Shown: positions 1 through 7,782, counted from the first letter of the stretch. The stretch: 21,305 nt of DNA from Priapulus caudatus (GCF_000485595.1 NW_014577771.1:138594-159898); one strand, 5' to 3'. Made by a program: numbers and translations. The notes: generated by a model from the sequence alone, not told the origin.

Positions 1-262
1 ACCACGACGAATACGAGCTGACATGGCACCGAAAGAAACGTGCGAACAGACACGCCCGACGAAGACAAACGAACACGCGTGAGAAGAGGAACGATCGCCG
101 CTCGAGAGAGCGCACACACACACCGTCGGAGGGAGAGCCAGCCAGCGAGCAGGACGAACGCCCGGAGAAGAGTATATCTCTATACCAAGGGAGGGGCCCG
201 GAGCCTATAGAAAAATCTACCCGGACAGGGAGACACTGCAAACGACGAACTCGCGCCAGCCA
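1..262 (+). repeat. LTR 1 of the gypsy element (3' part only)
   Basis: This segment aligns with the LTRs at 2925-3402 and 6118-6659 over the CGAA-rich stretch, a CTCGAGAGAGCGCACACAC segment and the terminal block that starts GGACAGGGAGACAC and ends near CGCGCCAGCCA. The right end at CA (261-262) is inferred from the point where LTR 3 stops matching LTR 2. U3 and the promoter lie outside the window. Confidence 0.75.
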
Positions 263-490
263 TTTCACATTGGAAGAGCAACGCCTTCCTTTCAAGCTCG
301 CGTGATCAGACTTCAAATGATAGCCCCACCGACTTTCATTATCCCATTGAATGATAATTATCTGTTATATCGATCCGGCCCCTTGATATCTTGATATCTC
401 CCTCTATTTTATATCACGATATTAATGACATTAAGTGGAACCTCCTAATGGAGCGTTACTTAACGACGTTGGAAGAGCACGCGCACACGC
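263..490 (+). other. Untranslated leader of gypsy copy 1
   Basis: This lies between the LTR end and the first plausible gag ATG. It is AT-rich with GATATC repeats and corresponds to 3403-3626 in copy 2, including the CTCC-TAAT-GGAG hairpin core near 440-456. I could not identify a convincing primer-binding site; a TGGAAGAGCAACGCC stretch just after the LTR starts with TGG but matches no tRNA 3' end that I recognise. Confidence 0.55.
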
Positions 491-1431
491 ATGGGGGACG
501 ACTCCGCCCGATAAAGCCACGTCAATATGCAGCACACCCATGAACGACACCTAGAAAAGAAAGGGAGCGCCAACATTTTCGGGAAAAGGAGACGGAATCT
601 TTGAAAACTGTTTCCTGGACTTAAATTTGTCATGACAGCTTATACTATCAACAGCTGGCCAGATGACACATGGGGAACTAAGCTGGGATTAGTGCTGGAA
701 GCCGAAGCATTGGAAGCTGATGAAATGCCTCGATCACAGCGACCAGCTAATGCGCAGATTGTTCTTGTCTGCAACGGCAGATTCGATCCCGCCAGAGCGG
801 AAGCAGCCGTACATCGAAGCGAATTACGCAATAGGAACGGAGCACGGCGGAAAGAAACATCCTGAGAATGCGGAGCCGTCGTGCGACCGCTCCGTTTTAA
901 TCGCTCATGACCCGATAATCGATTCGGTTATCAATATGAGGGAGATCTGATCGATAAGGTTACCTGTGAATGGAAGATTAGCGGAGATTTAGCCCGCGTA
1001 TGTACTCCTTGCTACAGCCGAAAAAATGGATGAAGCTATCACCCGCGTAGCTCAGTTCGAAGCAATAACAAGAGAAGACAGTTACATAGCAGGAAGGCCG
1101 CACCAGACAGCGGTAGTCATCATGTACTAGCTGTGCGTACAAAGCCAACAGATCAAACATCAGGCCTGCTTAACCAACTGCGAGATGAGCGTACGCATCT
1201 GAAAGCAAGCAATGGGTAGGATGCAGGGTCGGTGAAACCCGAGAGTCAGGGGAGGCCACGCCGAAAGCAGTGGTTGGAGAAAACGGTCAAGGGTCAGCGT
1301 CAAGGCGACCATCCTACCTTATGAGAGGAATGCTAAGGTCACAGCAGGGACATGGCGCCAATGGAGAAACACTTGAGTGTTATTGTACTGCAGAAAGGAA
1401 CGGACATATGCAGAGCGCCCTGTCCGTTTAG
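491..1431 (+). pseudogene. gag pseudogene, copy 1 (capsid-like region plus zinc knuckle, frameshifted)
   Basis: This would encode the structural Gag protein of a Ty3/gypsy element, which forms the particle shell and binds the RNA. The ATG at 491 matches the start chosen in copy 2. Conserved pieces appear in different frames: a tryptophan-containing segment SWPDDTWG at about 650-680, a stretch reading RSELRNRN at about 820-840, and the zinc knuckle at 1378-1428. At least four single-base shifts break the frame, and an in-frame TAG lies at 990-992. Compared with copy 2 (3627-4527) nearly all differences are one- or two-base insertions, for example extra bases around 1190-1260, where copy 2 reads cleanly. 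Part of the damage may therefore be sequencing error. Family assignment is firm; the reading frame is not recoverable with certainty. Confidence 0.75.
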
Positions 1432-1725
1432 AGAATGCAGACAACGATATAAAGAAATCTCACACTACCAAATGCCACCTGGAATGCGAGATCAACAATC
1501 ATTAAACTTGGAAGACCAGGCATCAGGGTCGTGTGACCTGGTCCATCACAAGGTAGCGAGAGAGGTAAAGCAACGACTATTCACTTCAATTTCGATTAAA
1601 ATAGATAAAAGATCTGGAGATATGGAAACTGACGGCGAACAACTGGAGAAGCAGCTTAAAGAAAATAAAAGTAAGAAATCAATCACGGCAGAACAGGAGC
1701 GAATATCAACAGTCTCAATATCACC
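1432..1725 (+). other. Gag-to-protease linker, copy 1
   Basis: This short segment lies between the zinc knuckle and the protease motif and is also present in copy 2 (4528-4825). One frame stays open here in copy 1 and encodes a charged, lysine/glutamate-rich polypeptide without a recognised domain. In Ty3/gypsy elements this is the usual place for the gag-pol boundary; I cannot tell whether fusion or frameshifting was used. Confidence 0.45.
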
Positions 1726-1905
1726 CGTACAGTGTCATCCCACCTGGATGGTGCCTGTAAAGGAGGAAGAATGTCTAAGGAAATCCCTCGTGGACAGTGG
1801 ATCAAGTTCTACACTGCTGAATGGCGACGGGTTCGACAAGTTGGAGTCAATGAAGGAGCACAAGATAGAGGGGTTGTCAGTGCTGGCAGAAGGGACTATA
1901 CCAGA
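1726..1905 (+). pseudogene. Retroviral-type aspartic protease segment, copy 1
   Basis: The product would be the pepsin-like protease that matures Gag and Pol. The frame at 1352-2089 reads SLVDSGSSSTLL with the catalytic Asp codon at 1793-1795. This is the D-[ST]-G active-site motif in its usual hydrophobic context, followed by FDKL. Roughly 60 residues around the motif look protease-like, which is less than a complete retroviral protease of about 100 residues; the usual downstream hydrophobic-G motif is not obvious. Downstream the protein becomes arginine- and glutamate-rich without reverse transcriptase motifs such as YxDD. In copy 2 the same motif (about 4890-4910) lacks one base and is frameshifted. 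I judge this a non-functional remnant. Confidence 0.65.
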
Positions 1906-2239
1906 CAGTGAGAAAAGAAGAGAGGAGGGGGGGGGAGGAAAAGAAACTCCCTGGGGAGAATTGCCAAGATGGCAGACATGGAATTGCAGAGAAAACCGTA
2001 CCATTGGCGACAGAAACACGAGCAAGCGAGGAAGAGACGGCCGTTTCGAAGGAAGAAGATGGGGAAGACGGGGAAAAGAAGAGAGATGAACCACCCAGCC
2101 GTAATGGGAGGACTGATGATTCTTCATGGAAGGGTGAAGAGAAACATGGCCGCGTTTTGGTTGTGGCCGATGAGAATCAGGGGCGAGAGGATCGCATAGA
2201 GAACCCTGAGGATGAGGGGGAGGACCACGGGATATGGCA
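1906..2239 (+). other. Purine-rich charged linker at the reverse transcriptase/RNase H deletion, copy 1
   Basis: The polymerase and RNase H regions should lie here but are absent. What remains is a strongly purine-rich segment with a G9-10 run at about 1926-1936. One open frame (1908-2384) encodes an acidic, K/E/R-rich polypeptide of low complexity. Copy 2 has the same organisation at about 5020-5350, so the deletion predates the tandem arrangement. Confidence 0.55.
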
Positions 2240-2678
2240 CCCCGAGAACATTAAGAGATTACAGGACAGGGATCATGTCATAGTCTTCTTCAAGGAACGA
2301 ATAGAAACGGCGTCAGATAGGCCTGAGTTTTCTGAGATCGCAGGAATGGGAGCGGAAGCAAAAGCTTACTGGGAGCAATGGCACTAACTGGAGGTACACG
2401 AAGGACGCTTGTATCGGCGGTGGGAGACACAGGTGACACCAATCCAGCCAATCCGTCAGCTGATCATACCTGCGGGATTGAGAAGAGCAATATTTCAGCA
2501 ATTATATTATCATCGAATGGCAGGACATCAAGGTGAAAAAAGAAGCAGGGCTAGTATTCAGCAGAGATTCTACTGGCCTGAGTACAGGAAAGACATAGAA
2601 CACCAGTGTCAATACTGTAGTACATGTGCACGACGACGACACGGTAAAGGGCTGAAGAGAGCACGACTGAAACAGTGA
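2240..2678 (+). pseudogene. Integrase N-terminal region (HHCC zinc-binding domain), copy 1
   Basis: This segment corresponds to the end of Pol. A linker resembling the RNase H-integrase junction of gypsy Pol (reading EAKAYWEQWH) is followed by a TAA stop at 2385-2387. In the same frame come GRLYRRWE and then the integrase HHCC domain. The zinc ligands are visible as HRMAGH (first His codon at 2511) and CQYCSTC (ending near 2627), with the typical FYWPEYRKDIE segment between them. HHCC binds one zinc and helps integrase multimerise (family knowledge). The frame ends at a TGA (2676-2678) after a basic KGLKRARLK stretch, and no DDE catalytic core follows. This is one of the cleanest parts of the window, with no frameshift inside the domain. 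Confidence 0.8.
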
Positions 2679-2684
2679 CAAATA

Positions 2685-2909
2685 ATGGTGACAAAAGAAA
2701 AAAAGCAGAGAAGAAGAACGACTATCACACGACGAGGGAAGGTAAAGCGTATCCGAGGGCGGATACTAAGAGAAGCTAGGGCGAGTTGTGGAGATTTCAG
2801 GGGGGATGACGTCTTACAACCAGAGACCAGTCCAACAGCAACAGAGATAGAAAGTTCCCCTAGCGACACAGACAAGCGCGGGGAAGGAGGTCCCATAGCT
2901 ACCAGATGA
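2685..2909 (+). pseudogene. Basic C-terminal Pol tail, copy 1
   Basis: A short open frame follows the integrase zinc domain and encodes a lysine/arginine-rich polypeptide, then an acidic and serine-rich end. Its position just before the polypurine stretch and the LTR fits the C-terminal tail of gypsy Pol. No chromodomain or GPY/F module is visible. The related segment in copy 2 (about 5850-6090) carries more indels. The assignment is by position and composition only. Confidence 0.4.
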
Positions 2910-2922
2910 AGGAGGTAAGGGA
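2907..2922 (+). promoter_or_regulatory. Candidate polypurine tract before LTR 2
   Basis: A purine-rich run (GAAGGAGGTAAGGGAG) directly precedes the inferred LTR start TGCGCC. In LTR elements such a tract primes plus-strand DNA synthesis. The copy 2 equivalent near 6094-6116 has extra pyrimidines and is degenerate. Confidence 0.45.
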
Positions 2923-2971
2923 GCTGCGCCACCCTGTACACACACGGGGCGTGGGAGTTGCACCCGCCGAG

Positions 2972-3083
2972 CACGTGGCGGACAGGGGGTGCAACGCTCG
3001 GACATATACTGGACCAAGGGAGTTGCATCACCCGTGCACGTGTTAAGCGAGGGGTGACAACAGCCAGGCACCTGAGGCACGTG
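2972..3083 (+). promoter_or_regulatory. Three CACGTG E-box motifs in U3 of LTR 2
   Basis: Palindromic CACGTG hexamers lie at 2972-2977, 3037-3042 and 3078-3083, the first two inside related GGGAGTTGCA-containing subrepeats. CACGTG is the canonical site for bHLH-type factors such as MYC/MAX, USF and CLOCK families (established knowledge). In LTR 3 only the first is intact (6168-6173). Enhancer function is inference. Confidence 0.45.
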
Positions 3084-3106
3084 AGAGGGAGGCACTGCCA
3101 GGATCC

Positions 3107-3131
3107 TACGTCACCGCAGGGTCCTATATAA
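3107..3131 (+). promoter_or_regulatory. LTR core promoter: CRE-like motif plus TATA box
   Basis: TACGTCA (3107-3113) is followed by TCCTATATAAGC with the TATA box at 3125-3131. LTR 3 has the same arrangement, with TATATAAA at 6327-6334. This suits an RNA polymerase II promoter driving the element transcript rightward, starting about 25-30 bases downstream. Confidence 0.6.
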
Positions 3132-3176
3132 GCAGCCAAGATTCAACGGTAAAACTAGTCGGTCTTCGGACGGCCA

Positions 3177-3233
3177 CGAACGAACGAACGAGCTTGAGAA
3201 AGCGAACGAACGAACAAACGAACACGCTTGAGG
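3177..3233 (+). repeat. (CGAA)n microsatellite in LTR 2
   Basis: Tandem CGAA units with CAAA variants lie just downstream of the TATA box, in the transcribed part of the LTR. The tract is longer in LTR 3 (6411-6470), so the LTRs differ in length mainly here. Confidence 0.85.
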
Positions 3234-3402
3234 GAGCAAACGATCTCGCTCGAGAGAGCGCACACACACACCGTCGGAGGGAGAGCCACCCACGAGCAGG
3301 ACGACGCCCGAGAAGGTATATCTTATACCAAGGGAGGGGCCCGGAGCTATAGTCTACCCCGGACAGGGAGACACTGCCAAACCACGAACTCGCGCCGAGC
3401 CA

Positions 3403-3626
3403 TTTCACTTGGAAGAGCAACGCCTTCCTTTCAAGCTCGCGTTGATCAGACTCAAATGAAGCACCGACTTTCATATCCCATTGATATAATTATCTTTTAT
3501 ATCGATCCGCCTCCCTTGATATCTTGATATCTCCCTCTATTTTATATCACGATATTAATGACATTAAAGTTGGGAACGCTCCTAATGGAGCGTTAGCTTA
3601 ACGACGTGGAAGAGCAGCGCACACGC
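3403..3626 (+). other. Untranslated leader of gypsy copy 2
   Basis: AT-rich leader with repeated GATATC motifs between LTR 2 and the gag ATG. It contains a perfect hairpin at 3575-3594, AACGCTCC-TAAT-GGAGCGTT (8-bp stem, 4-base loop), largely kept in copy 1. In retroelements this region holds packaging or dimerisation signals; that role is inferred from position only. Confidence 0.5.
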
Positions 3627-4527
3627 ATGGGGGACGACTCCCGCCCGATAATGCCACGTCATAGCAGCACACCCATGAACCGAACACCTAGAAAAGAAAG
3701 GGAGGCGCCAACATTTCGGGAAGGAGACGGAACTGCTTTGAAACTGTTCCTGGTTAAATTTGTCATGACAGCTATACCTACAACAGCTGGCCAGAGGAAA
3801 CATGGGGAATACAGCTGGGATTATGTCTGGAAGCCGAAGCATTGGAAGCCATGATTGAAATGCCTCGATCACAGCGAACCAGCTATGCGCAGATTGTTTC
3901 TTGTCTGCAACGGAGATTCGATCCCGCAGAGCGGAAGCACGTACATCGAAGCGAATTACGCAATAGGAACCGGAGACGGGAAGAAACTCCTGAAGAATGC
4001 GGAGCCGTCGTGCGACCGCTGTTTAATCGCGCATACCCGATAATGATCGGTTATCAATATGAGGAGATCCTGATCGATAAGTACCTGGAAGGTCTGGGAG
4101 ATACGGAGATTTAGCGCTATGTACTCCTTCAACAGCCGAAAACAATGGATGAAGCTATCACCCGCGTAGCTCAGTTCGAAGCAATAACAAGAGAAACAGT
4201 ACATAGCAGGAAGCCGCCACCAGACAGGAGTCATCATGTACTAGCTGTGGTACAGCCAACAGATCAAACATCAGGCCTGCTTAACCAACTGCGAGATGAG
4301 GTACGGAATCTAAAGCAAGCAATGGGTAGGATGAGGGGTGAACCCGAGAGTCAGGGGAGGCCACGGGAAAGCAGTGGTTGGAGAAAAGGTCAAGGGTCAG
4401 GTCAAGGCAGACCATACCTACCTATGAGAGGAATGGCAAGGTCACAGCAGGACATGGCGCCAATGAGAAACATTGAGTGTTATTACTGCAGAAGGAACGG
4501 ACATATGCAGAGCGCCTGTCCGTAGAG
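3627..4527 (+). pseudogene. gag pseudogene, copy 2 (best preserved; one frameshift and one in-frame TAG)
   Basis: The ATG at 3627 begins a frame that runs to about 3775, followed by a shift between 3770 and 3782. The next frame continues through a capsid-like region with the segments YAQIVSCLQRRFDP, HRSELRNRN and VRPLFNRAYP, which resemble the Retrotrans_gag capsid of metazoan Ty3/gypsy elements. A TAG at 4112-4114 interrupts this frame. The same frame then continues through 4145-4525 with a Q/R/G-rich stretch and ends in a CCHC zinc knuckle, C-x2-C-x4-H-x4-C (codons 4478-4519), immediately before a TAG. Gag would package element RNA in cytoplasmic particles. The total of about 300 codons is in the usual range for this family. 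The internal TAG occurs at the same place in copy 1. Confidence 0.85.
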
Positions 4528-4825
4528 ACTGCATGACAACGATATAAAGAAATCCACACTACCAAATGCCACTGGAAGCGAGATCAACAATCATTAAACT
4601 AGGTAAGGACCAGGCATAGGCGTCGCGTGACCTAGGTCCATCACAAGTAGTTTGAGAGCATAAAGCCGACTTATGTGCACTTCAATTTCGATAAAATGAA
4701 ATAAAAGACTGCTGGAGATATGGAAACTGACGGCAAACAACTGAGATGCAGCGGTTAAAGAAAAATAAAAGTAAGAAATCAATCAGCAGCATGAACATGG
4801 AGCGAATATCAACAGTCTTCAATAT
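4528..4825 (+). other. Gag-to-protease linker, copy 2
   Basis: This is homologous to 1432-1725 but interrupted by many single-base differences, so no frame stays open. Around 4560 the density of indels rises abruptly compared with the preceding gag segment. Confidence 0.45.
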
Positions 4826-5010
4826 CAGCCCGTTACAGTGGTCATTGCCCACCTTTGTGATGGTGGCCTGATAAAGAGGAAGAATGTCTAAGGAAATCCC
4901 TCGTGACAGTGGGAATCAAGTTCTTACACTGCTGAATGCGGAGGGTTCGACAAGTTTTGGAGTCAATGAGGAGCACAGCATAGAGGGCGTTGTCAGTGCT
5001 GGCAGAAGGG
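4826..5010 (+). pseudogene. Aspartic protease remnant, copy 2
   Basis: Nucleotide alignment to 1726-1905 identifies this as the protease segment. The region coding for the DSG motif (about 4890-4910) lacks one base relative to copy 1, which shifts the frame at the catalytic residue. Further insertions follow at about 4922 and 4953. It is non-functional as written, but the changes are of the kind expected from uncorrected long-read errors. Confidence 0.6.
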
Positions 5011-5345
5011 ACTATACCAGGACAGTGAGCAAAGAAGAGAGGAGGGGGGGGAGGAAAAGAAAACTCCCTGGGAGAATTGCCATAGATGGCAGACACTGAA
5101 TTTGCAGAGAAACCGTACCTTTGGCGACAGTAAAACACGAGCAAGCCGAGAAGAGACGGCCACGTTTCGAAGCTGTCAAGGAAGATGGGGAAGACGGTGA
5201 GAAAGAGAGAAGATGAACCACCCAGCCGTAATGGGAGAGGACTCGATGATTCTCATGGAAGGGTGTGAAGAGAACATTGGCCCGGTTTGGTTGTGGCCGA
5301 TGAGATCAGGGGCGAGAGGATCGCATAGAGAACCTGAGGATGGGA
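5011..5345 (+). other. Purine-rich linker at the reverse transcriptase/RNase H deletion, copy 2
   Basis: This is homologous to 1906-2239, including the G-run at about 5041-5050. As in copy 1, no polymerase motif is visible in any frame. The protease-to-integrase distance is about 0.77 kb here against 0.71 kb in copy 1, the difference being scattered small insertions. Confidence 0.55.
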
Positions 5346-5850
5346 GGGGGAGGAACCACGGGATTATGGCACCCCTGAGAAACTTAAGAGATTTAACAGG
5401 GACAGCGGATGCATGTTCATTAGTCTTTCTTCAAGGAACGAATAGAAACGGCGTCAGATTAGGCCTGAGTTTTTTCTGATGATCGCAGGAATTGGGCGGT
5501 AAGCAAAAGCATTACTGGGAGCAATGCGCACATAACTTGGAGGTACACAAACGACGCTTGATATCGGCGGTGGGAGACACAGGTGAACACCAACTCAGCC
5601 AATTCCGTCAGCTGATCGGATACCTGCGCGGATTTTGAGACGGAGCAATATTTCGCAATTATGATTATCATCGAAATGGCAGCGACAGTCAAGGTGAAAA
5701 AAGATAGCAGGTTCTAGTATTCAGCAGAGATTCTACTGGCCTGAGTTACAGGAAAGACATAGAACACCGTGTCAATTACTGCTAGTACATGTTGCACGAC
5801 GAGCGACACTGCGTAAAAGTGGCTGAAGAGAGCACGACTGAAACAGTGAC
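5346..5850 (+). pseudogene. Integrase zinc-binding region, copy 2 (frameshifted)
   Basis: DNA alignment to 2240-2678 is clear along the whole segment, but at least ten single-base insertions break the frame. The HHCC-coding DNA lies at about 5660-5800 (for example TTCTACTGGCCTGAG near 5730). A TAA at the position of the copy 1 stop at 2385 is also present in the aligned DNA near 5533-5535. No DDE core follows. Confidence 0.65.
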
Positions 5851-6090
5851 AAATAATGGTGACAAAAGAAAAAAATAGCAGACGGCAGGAAGTTAAGAAC
5901 GACTATCACACGACGAGGAAGCGGTTAAAGCGATAATCCGAGCGGCGGATACTAAGAGAAGCTAGGCGAGTTGTGGACGATTTCAGCGGGCGATGACGTT
6001 TACAACCAGAGACCAGTCCAACAGCAACAGAGATATAGAAAGTTCCCTAGCGACACAGACAAGCGCGGGGAGGAGGTCCCATAGCCTACC
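5851..6090 (+). pseudogene. Basic C-terminal Pol tail, copy 2
   Basis: This aligns with 2685-2909. It contains indels, and one frame around 5960-6030 gives a more Pol-like tail than copy 1. It has no domain that I recognise and ends shortly before the polypurine-like stretch of LTR 3. Confidence 0.4.
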
Positions 6091-6117
6091 AGATGAAGGA
6101 CGCGGGGTACAGGGAGC

Positions 6118-6659
6118 TGCGCCACCCTGCCCTACACACGGGGCGTGAGGGTTGCCAGCCCGCCGAGCACGTGGCGGACAGGTGGGTGCAACGCGCGGAC
6201 ATATACTGCGACCAAGGAGTTTGCATCACCCAGTGCAGTGTTAGTGAGAGTGACCCCACAGCCAGGCACCATGTAGGCCACTTGAGGGAAGCGCACTGCC
6301 AGCGCATCCTACGTCACCGCGGGTCCTATATAAAGCGCAGCAAGATTCAAGCGGTAAAACTAGTCGGTCTTCGGACGGCCACGAACAAACCAATTTAACA
6401 CACTTGAGAAAGCGAACGAACGAACGAACAAACGAACGAACGAACAAACGAACGAACGAATGAACGAACACGCTCGAGAAAGTGGGCGAACGATCTGCGC
6501 TCGGACGAGAGCGCCACACACACCGTCGAGGGGAAAGCCACCACGAGCAGGACGACGCCGAGAAGATATATCTTATACTAAGGGAGGCGGCCCTTGAGCT
6601 ATATAGACCTACCCGGAAGGGAGGGACCACGCTGCCAACCTACTAATCGCCGCCGAGCC
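6118..6659 (+). repeat. LTR 3, right LTR of gypsy copy 2, fused to satellite DNA
   Basis: This aligns with LTR 2 from TGCGCC to the terminal block, and is longer because of an expanded CGAA tract (6411-6470) and many inserted bases. The TATA box is at 6327-6334. The match to LTR 2 ends at GCCGAGCC (6652-6659). LTR 2 continues with ATTTCAC, while here the sequence continues as the satellite C spacer (GCGGCGCACACGACGG). Confidence 0.75.
6411..6470 (+). repeat. (CGAA)n microsatellite in LTR 3
   Basis: About fifteen CGAA units with CAAA and TGAA variants. This is an expanded version of the tract in LTR 2. Confidence 0.85.
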
Positions 6660-6773
6660 GCGGCGCACACGACGGCTACAATTATTAACCCGATATAATA
6701 GCTAATAGTTAAGCGCAATACGTGTATAAACTAATGAGCGTACGTAAACGTGACGATAAGTAATTATATCTAT
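6660..6773 (+). repeat. Satellite spacer C, tail only, directly after LTR 3
   Basis: This matches the last part of C1-C3 (CACACGACGGCTACAAT, TATTAACCCG, CCTAATGAGG-like, TATATCTATATATG). The first two thirds of C are absent because LTR 3 occupies that position. Confidence 0.8.
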
Positions 6774-7054
6774 ATATGTAGCCCTTAATGGCAATAGTTT
6801 TGGGCTAGAGTGTCATCTTTTGTTCTATCATTTTTTGAGTTAGGTGCAGAACATGATAGAGAAAATGTGATATCTTTCAGAGCAATAGTGCGTGTAAGTC
6901 AAAATAAATTTCAAATTTCGACATTATAGGGGGCAGCTCGTAGTATTTGCAGCTTAGTTATTACAGGCCTTACAGCCTAGAACTTTACAAGGTCTCTCCT
7001 ACGAAATGACAAAAATGCACCTAGCCCACTATTGCATTAAGGGGCTCATATATC
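6774..7054. mobile_element. MITE-like element in module A1
   Basis: The left inverted repeat at 6774-6835 reads GCCCTTAATGGCAATAG onward. It is the reverse complement, with a few mismatches, of 7003-7054 (GCACCTAGCCCACTATTGCA then TTAAGGGGCTC). The interior is AT-rich without an open frame. No transposase is encoded, so any mobility would have been in trans. Confidence 0.7.
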
Positions 7055-7188
7055 TGCATGCTATATTTGAGATACGTACAGTGAATGTTATTCGTATACG
7101 ATGAATAAAACCATCGTTGTCATAAAGATCTATATAAAGACTTGCGGTTCAATTTCACTCTTGGAGTTTTTTCTTGCTTACTGCATCA
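7055..7188 (+). promoter_or_regulatory. A1 right segment with promoter-like TATA motif
   Basis: Each A module has about 130 bp after the inverted-repeat element. This segment contains a GAATAAAACC stretch, CTATATAAAGACTTG (TATA-like, about 7130) and ends CTGCATCA. It recurs in all seven A modules. That it promotes transcription of the array is inference from the motif only. Confidence 0.35.
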
Positions 7189-7493
7189 CCGTTCCTTAGC
7201 TTTCACGGTAGGGGAAGCGGAAATGAATCCCGACACAAATAAATTCATGTGCTAACCACAGGCGCGTGTGAAAGTCCATGTGGCCGCACCCCATAGGGCC
7301 ACTACACTTATCATGTCATTTTCATCGAACTAGCCTAATTTAGGCGACAGGGACACGTGCCAACCACGAAACTCGCGCGAGCGCGCGCGCACACGACGGC
7401 TACAATATTAACCGTATAATAGCTATAGTTTATAAGCGAAACGTGTAATAACCTAATGAGGTAACGTAAACGTGACATAAGTAATATATATCT
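7189..7493 (+). repeat. Satellite spacer C1
   Basis: The spacer carries a GTGTGAAAGTCC segment, an inverted GTGGCC...GGCCAC pair, the LTR-like block at about 7343-7381, and an alternating GCGCGCGCGC run at about 7379-7389. Here C follows A1 directly, where the usual order would place B and another A; one B-A step is missing. Confidence 0.75.
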
Positions 7494-7782
7494 ATATATG
7501 AGCCCCTTAATGCAATAGTGGGCTAGGTGCATCTTTTGTCATTTTGAGTTAGGTGCAGAAATGAAATAGGAAAAGCTTGCATATCTTTCAGAGCAATTTA
7601 GTGTGATAACGTCAAATAAATTTTCAAATTCGCATATTAGGGGCCAGATGTAGTATCTAGCACTTATGTATTACAGCCTTACAGCCTATATAGAACTTTA
7701 TAAGGCCTCCCATACGAAATGACAAAAATGCACCTTTATAAAATTATAAGCCCCACTAATTGGCATTAAGGTGGCTCATTAT
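7494..7782. mobile_element. MITE-like element in module A2
   Basis: The left inverted repeat (7494-7550) is well preserved. The right one (7713-7782) is split by an extra AT-rich stretch of about 15 bases (TTATAAAATTATAAG, 7736-7750) that no other copy has. Confidence 0.7.

Larger units (their letters stand above)
1..3402 (+). mobile_element. Ty3/gypsy-like LTR retrotransposon, defective copy 1 (5'-truncated by window edge)
   Basis: Copy 1 runs from a truncated left LTR through gag, protease, integrase zinc-binding domain and a basic tail into the LTR it shares with copy 2. The family assignment rests on four things in the right order: a capsid-like gag segment, a zinc knuckle, a DSG protease motif and an HHCC integrase N-terminal domain. 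The stretch between protease and integrase is only about 0.5 kb, too short for reverse transcriptase plus RNase H, and fewer than 300 bases separate the HHCC domain from the next LTR, too short for a DDE core. The + strand is purine-rich throughout, as in many gypsy elements. The element cannot supply its own replication enzymes, so any past mobility would have been in trans (inference). Confidence 0.85.
2925..3402 (+). repeat. LTR 2, shared by gypsy copies 1 and 2
   Basis: The LTR is about 478 bp, starting TGCGCC after a purine run and ending at CA (3401-3402). The right boundary is where LTR 3 stops matching. U3 holds GC-rich subrepeats with three CACGTG motifs, then a CRE-like TACGTCA (3107-3113) and a TATA box (3125-3131). 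R/U5 contains a CGAA microsatellite and the terminal block 3361-3401. No AATAAA polyadenylation signal was found inside. Confidence 0.7.
2925..6659 (+). mobile_element. Ty3/gypsy-like LTR retrotransposon, defective copy 2
   Basis: Copy 2 shares LTR 2 with copy 1 and ends in LTR 3. Its order and the absence of reverse transcriptase, RNase H and the integrase core are the same as in copy 1. Its gag half (3627-4527) is well preserved, while its pol half and LTR 3 contain many single-base insertions. No target-site duplication can be seen, because the left edge of the pair lies outside the window and the right edge passes directly into satellite DNA. Confidence 0.85.

Noticed and set aside
2609-3139. 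A 176-codon open frame on the minus strand across the integrase tail and LTR 2
   Set aside because: It is antisense to the retroelement and LTR, and its Ser/Leu/Pro/Arg-rich composition follows from the purine-rich + strand. It has no domain and the reading is not kept in copy 2.
3409-3424. TGGAAGAGCAACGCC as a tRNA primer-binding site
   Set aside because: It starts with TGG and lies close to the LTR end, but its complement does not look like any tRNA 3' end that I know, and a similar word recurs at 3607.
6778-7188. Module A as a solo LTR or a TRIM element (starts TG, ends CA, has TATA and GAATAAA)
   Set aside because: The strong inverted repeats of the first 270-300 bp fit a MITE better, and no primer-binding site or polypurine tract is present. 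The promoter-like part is kept only as a possibility.
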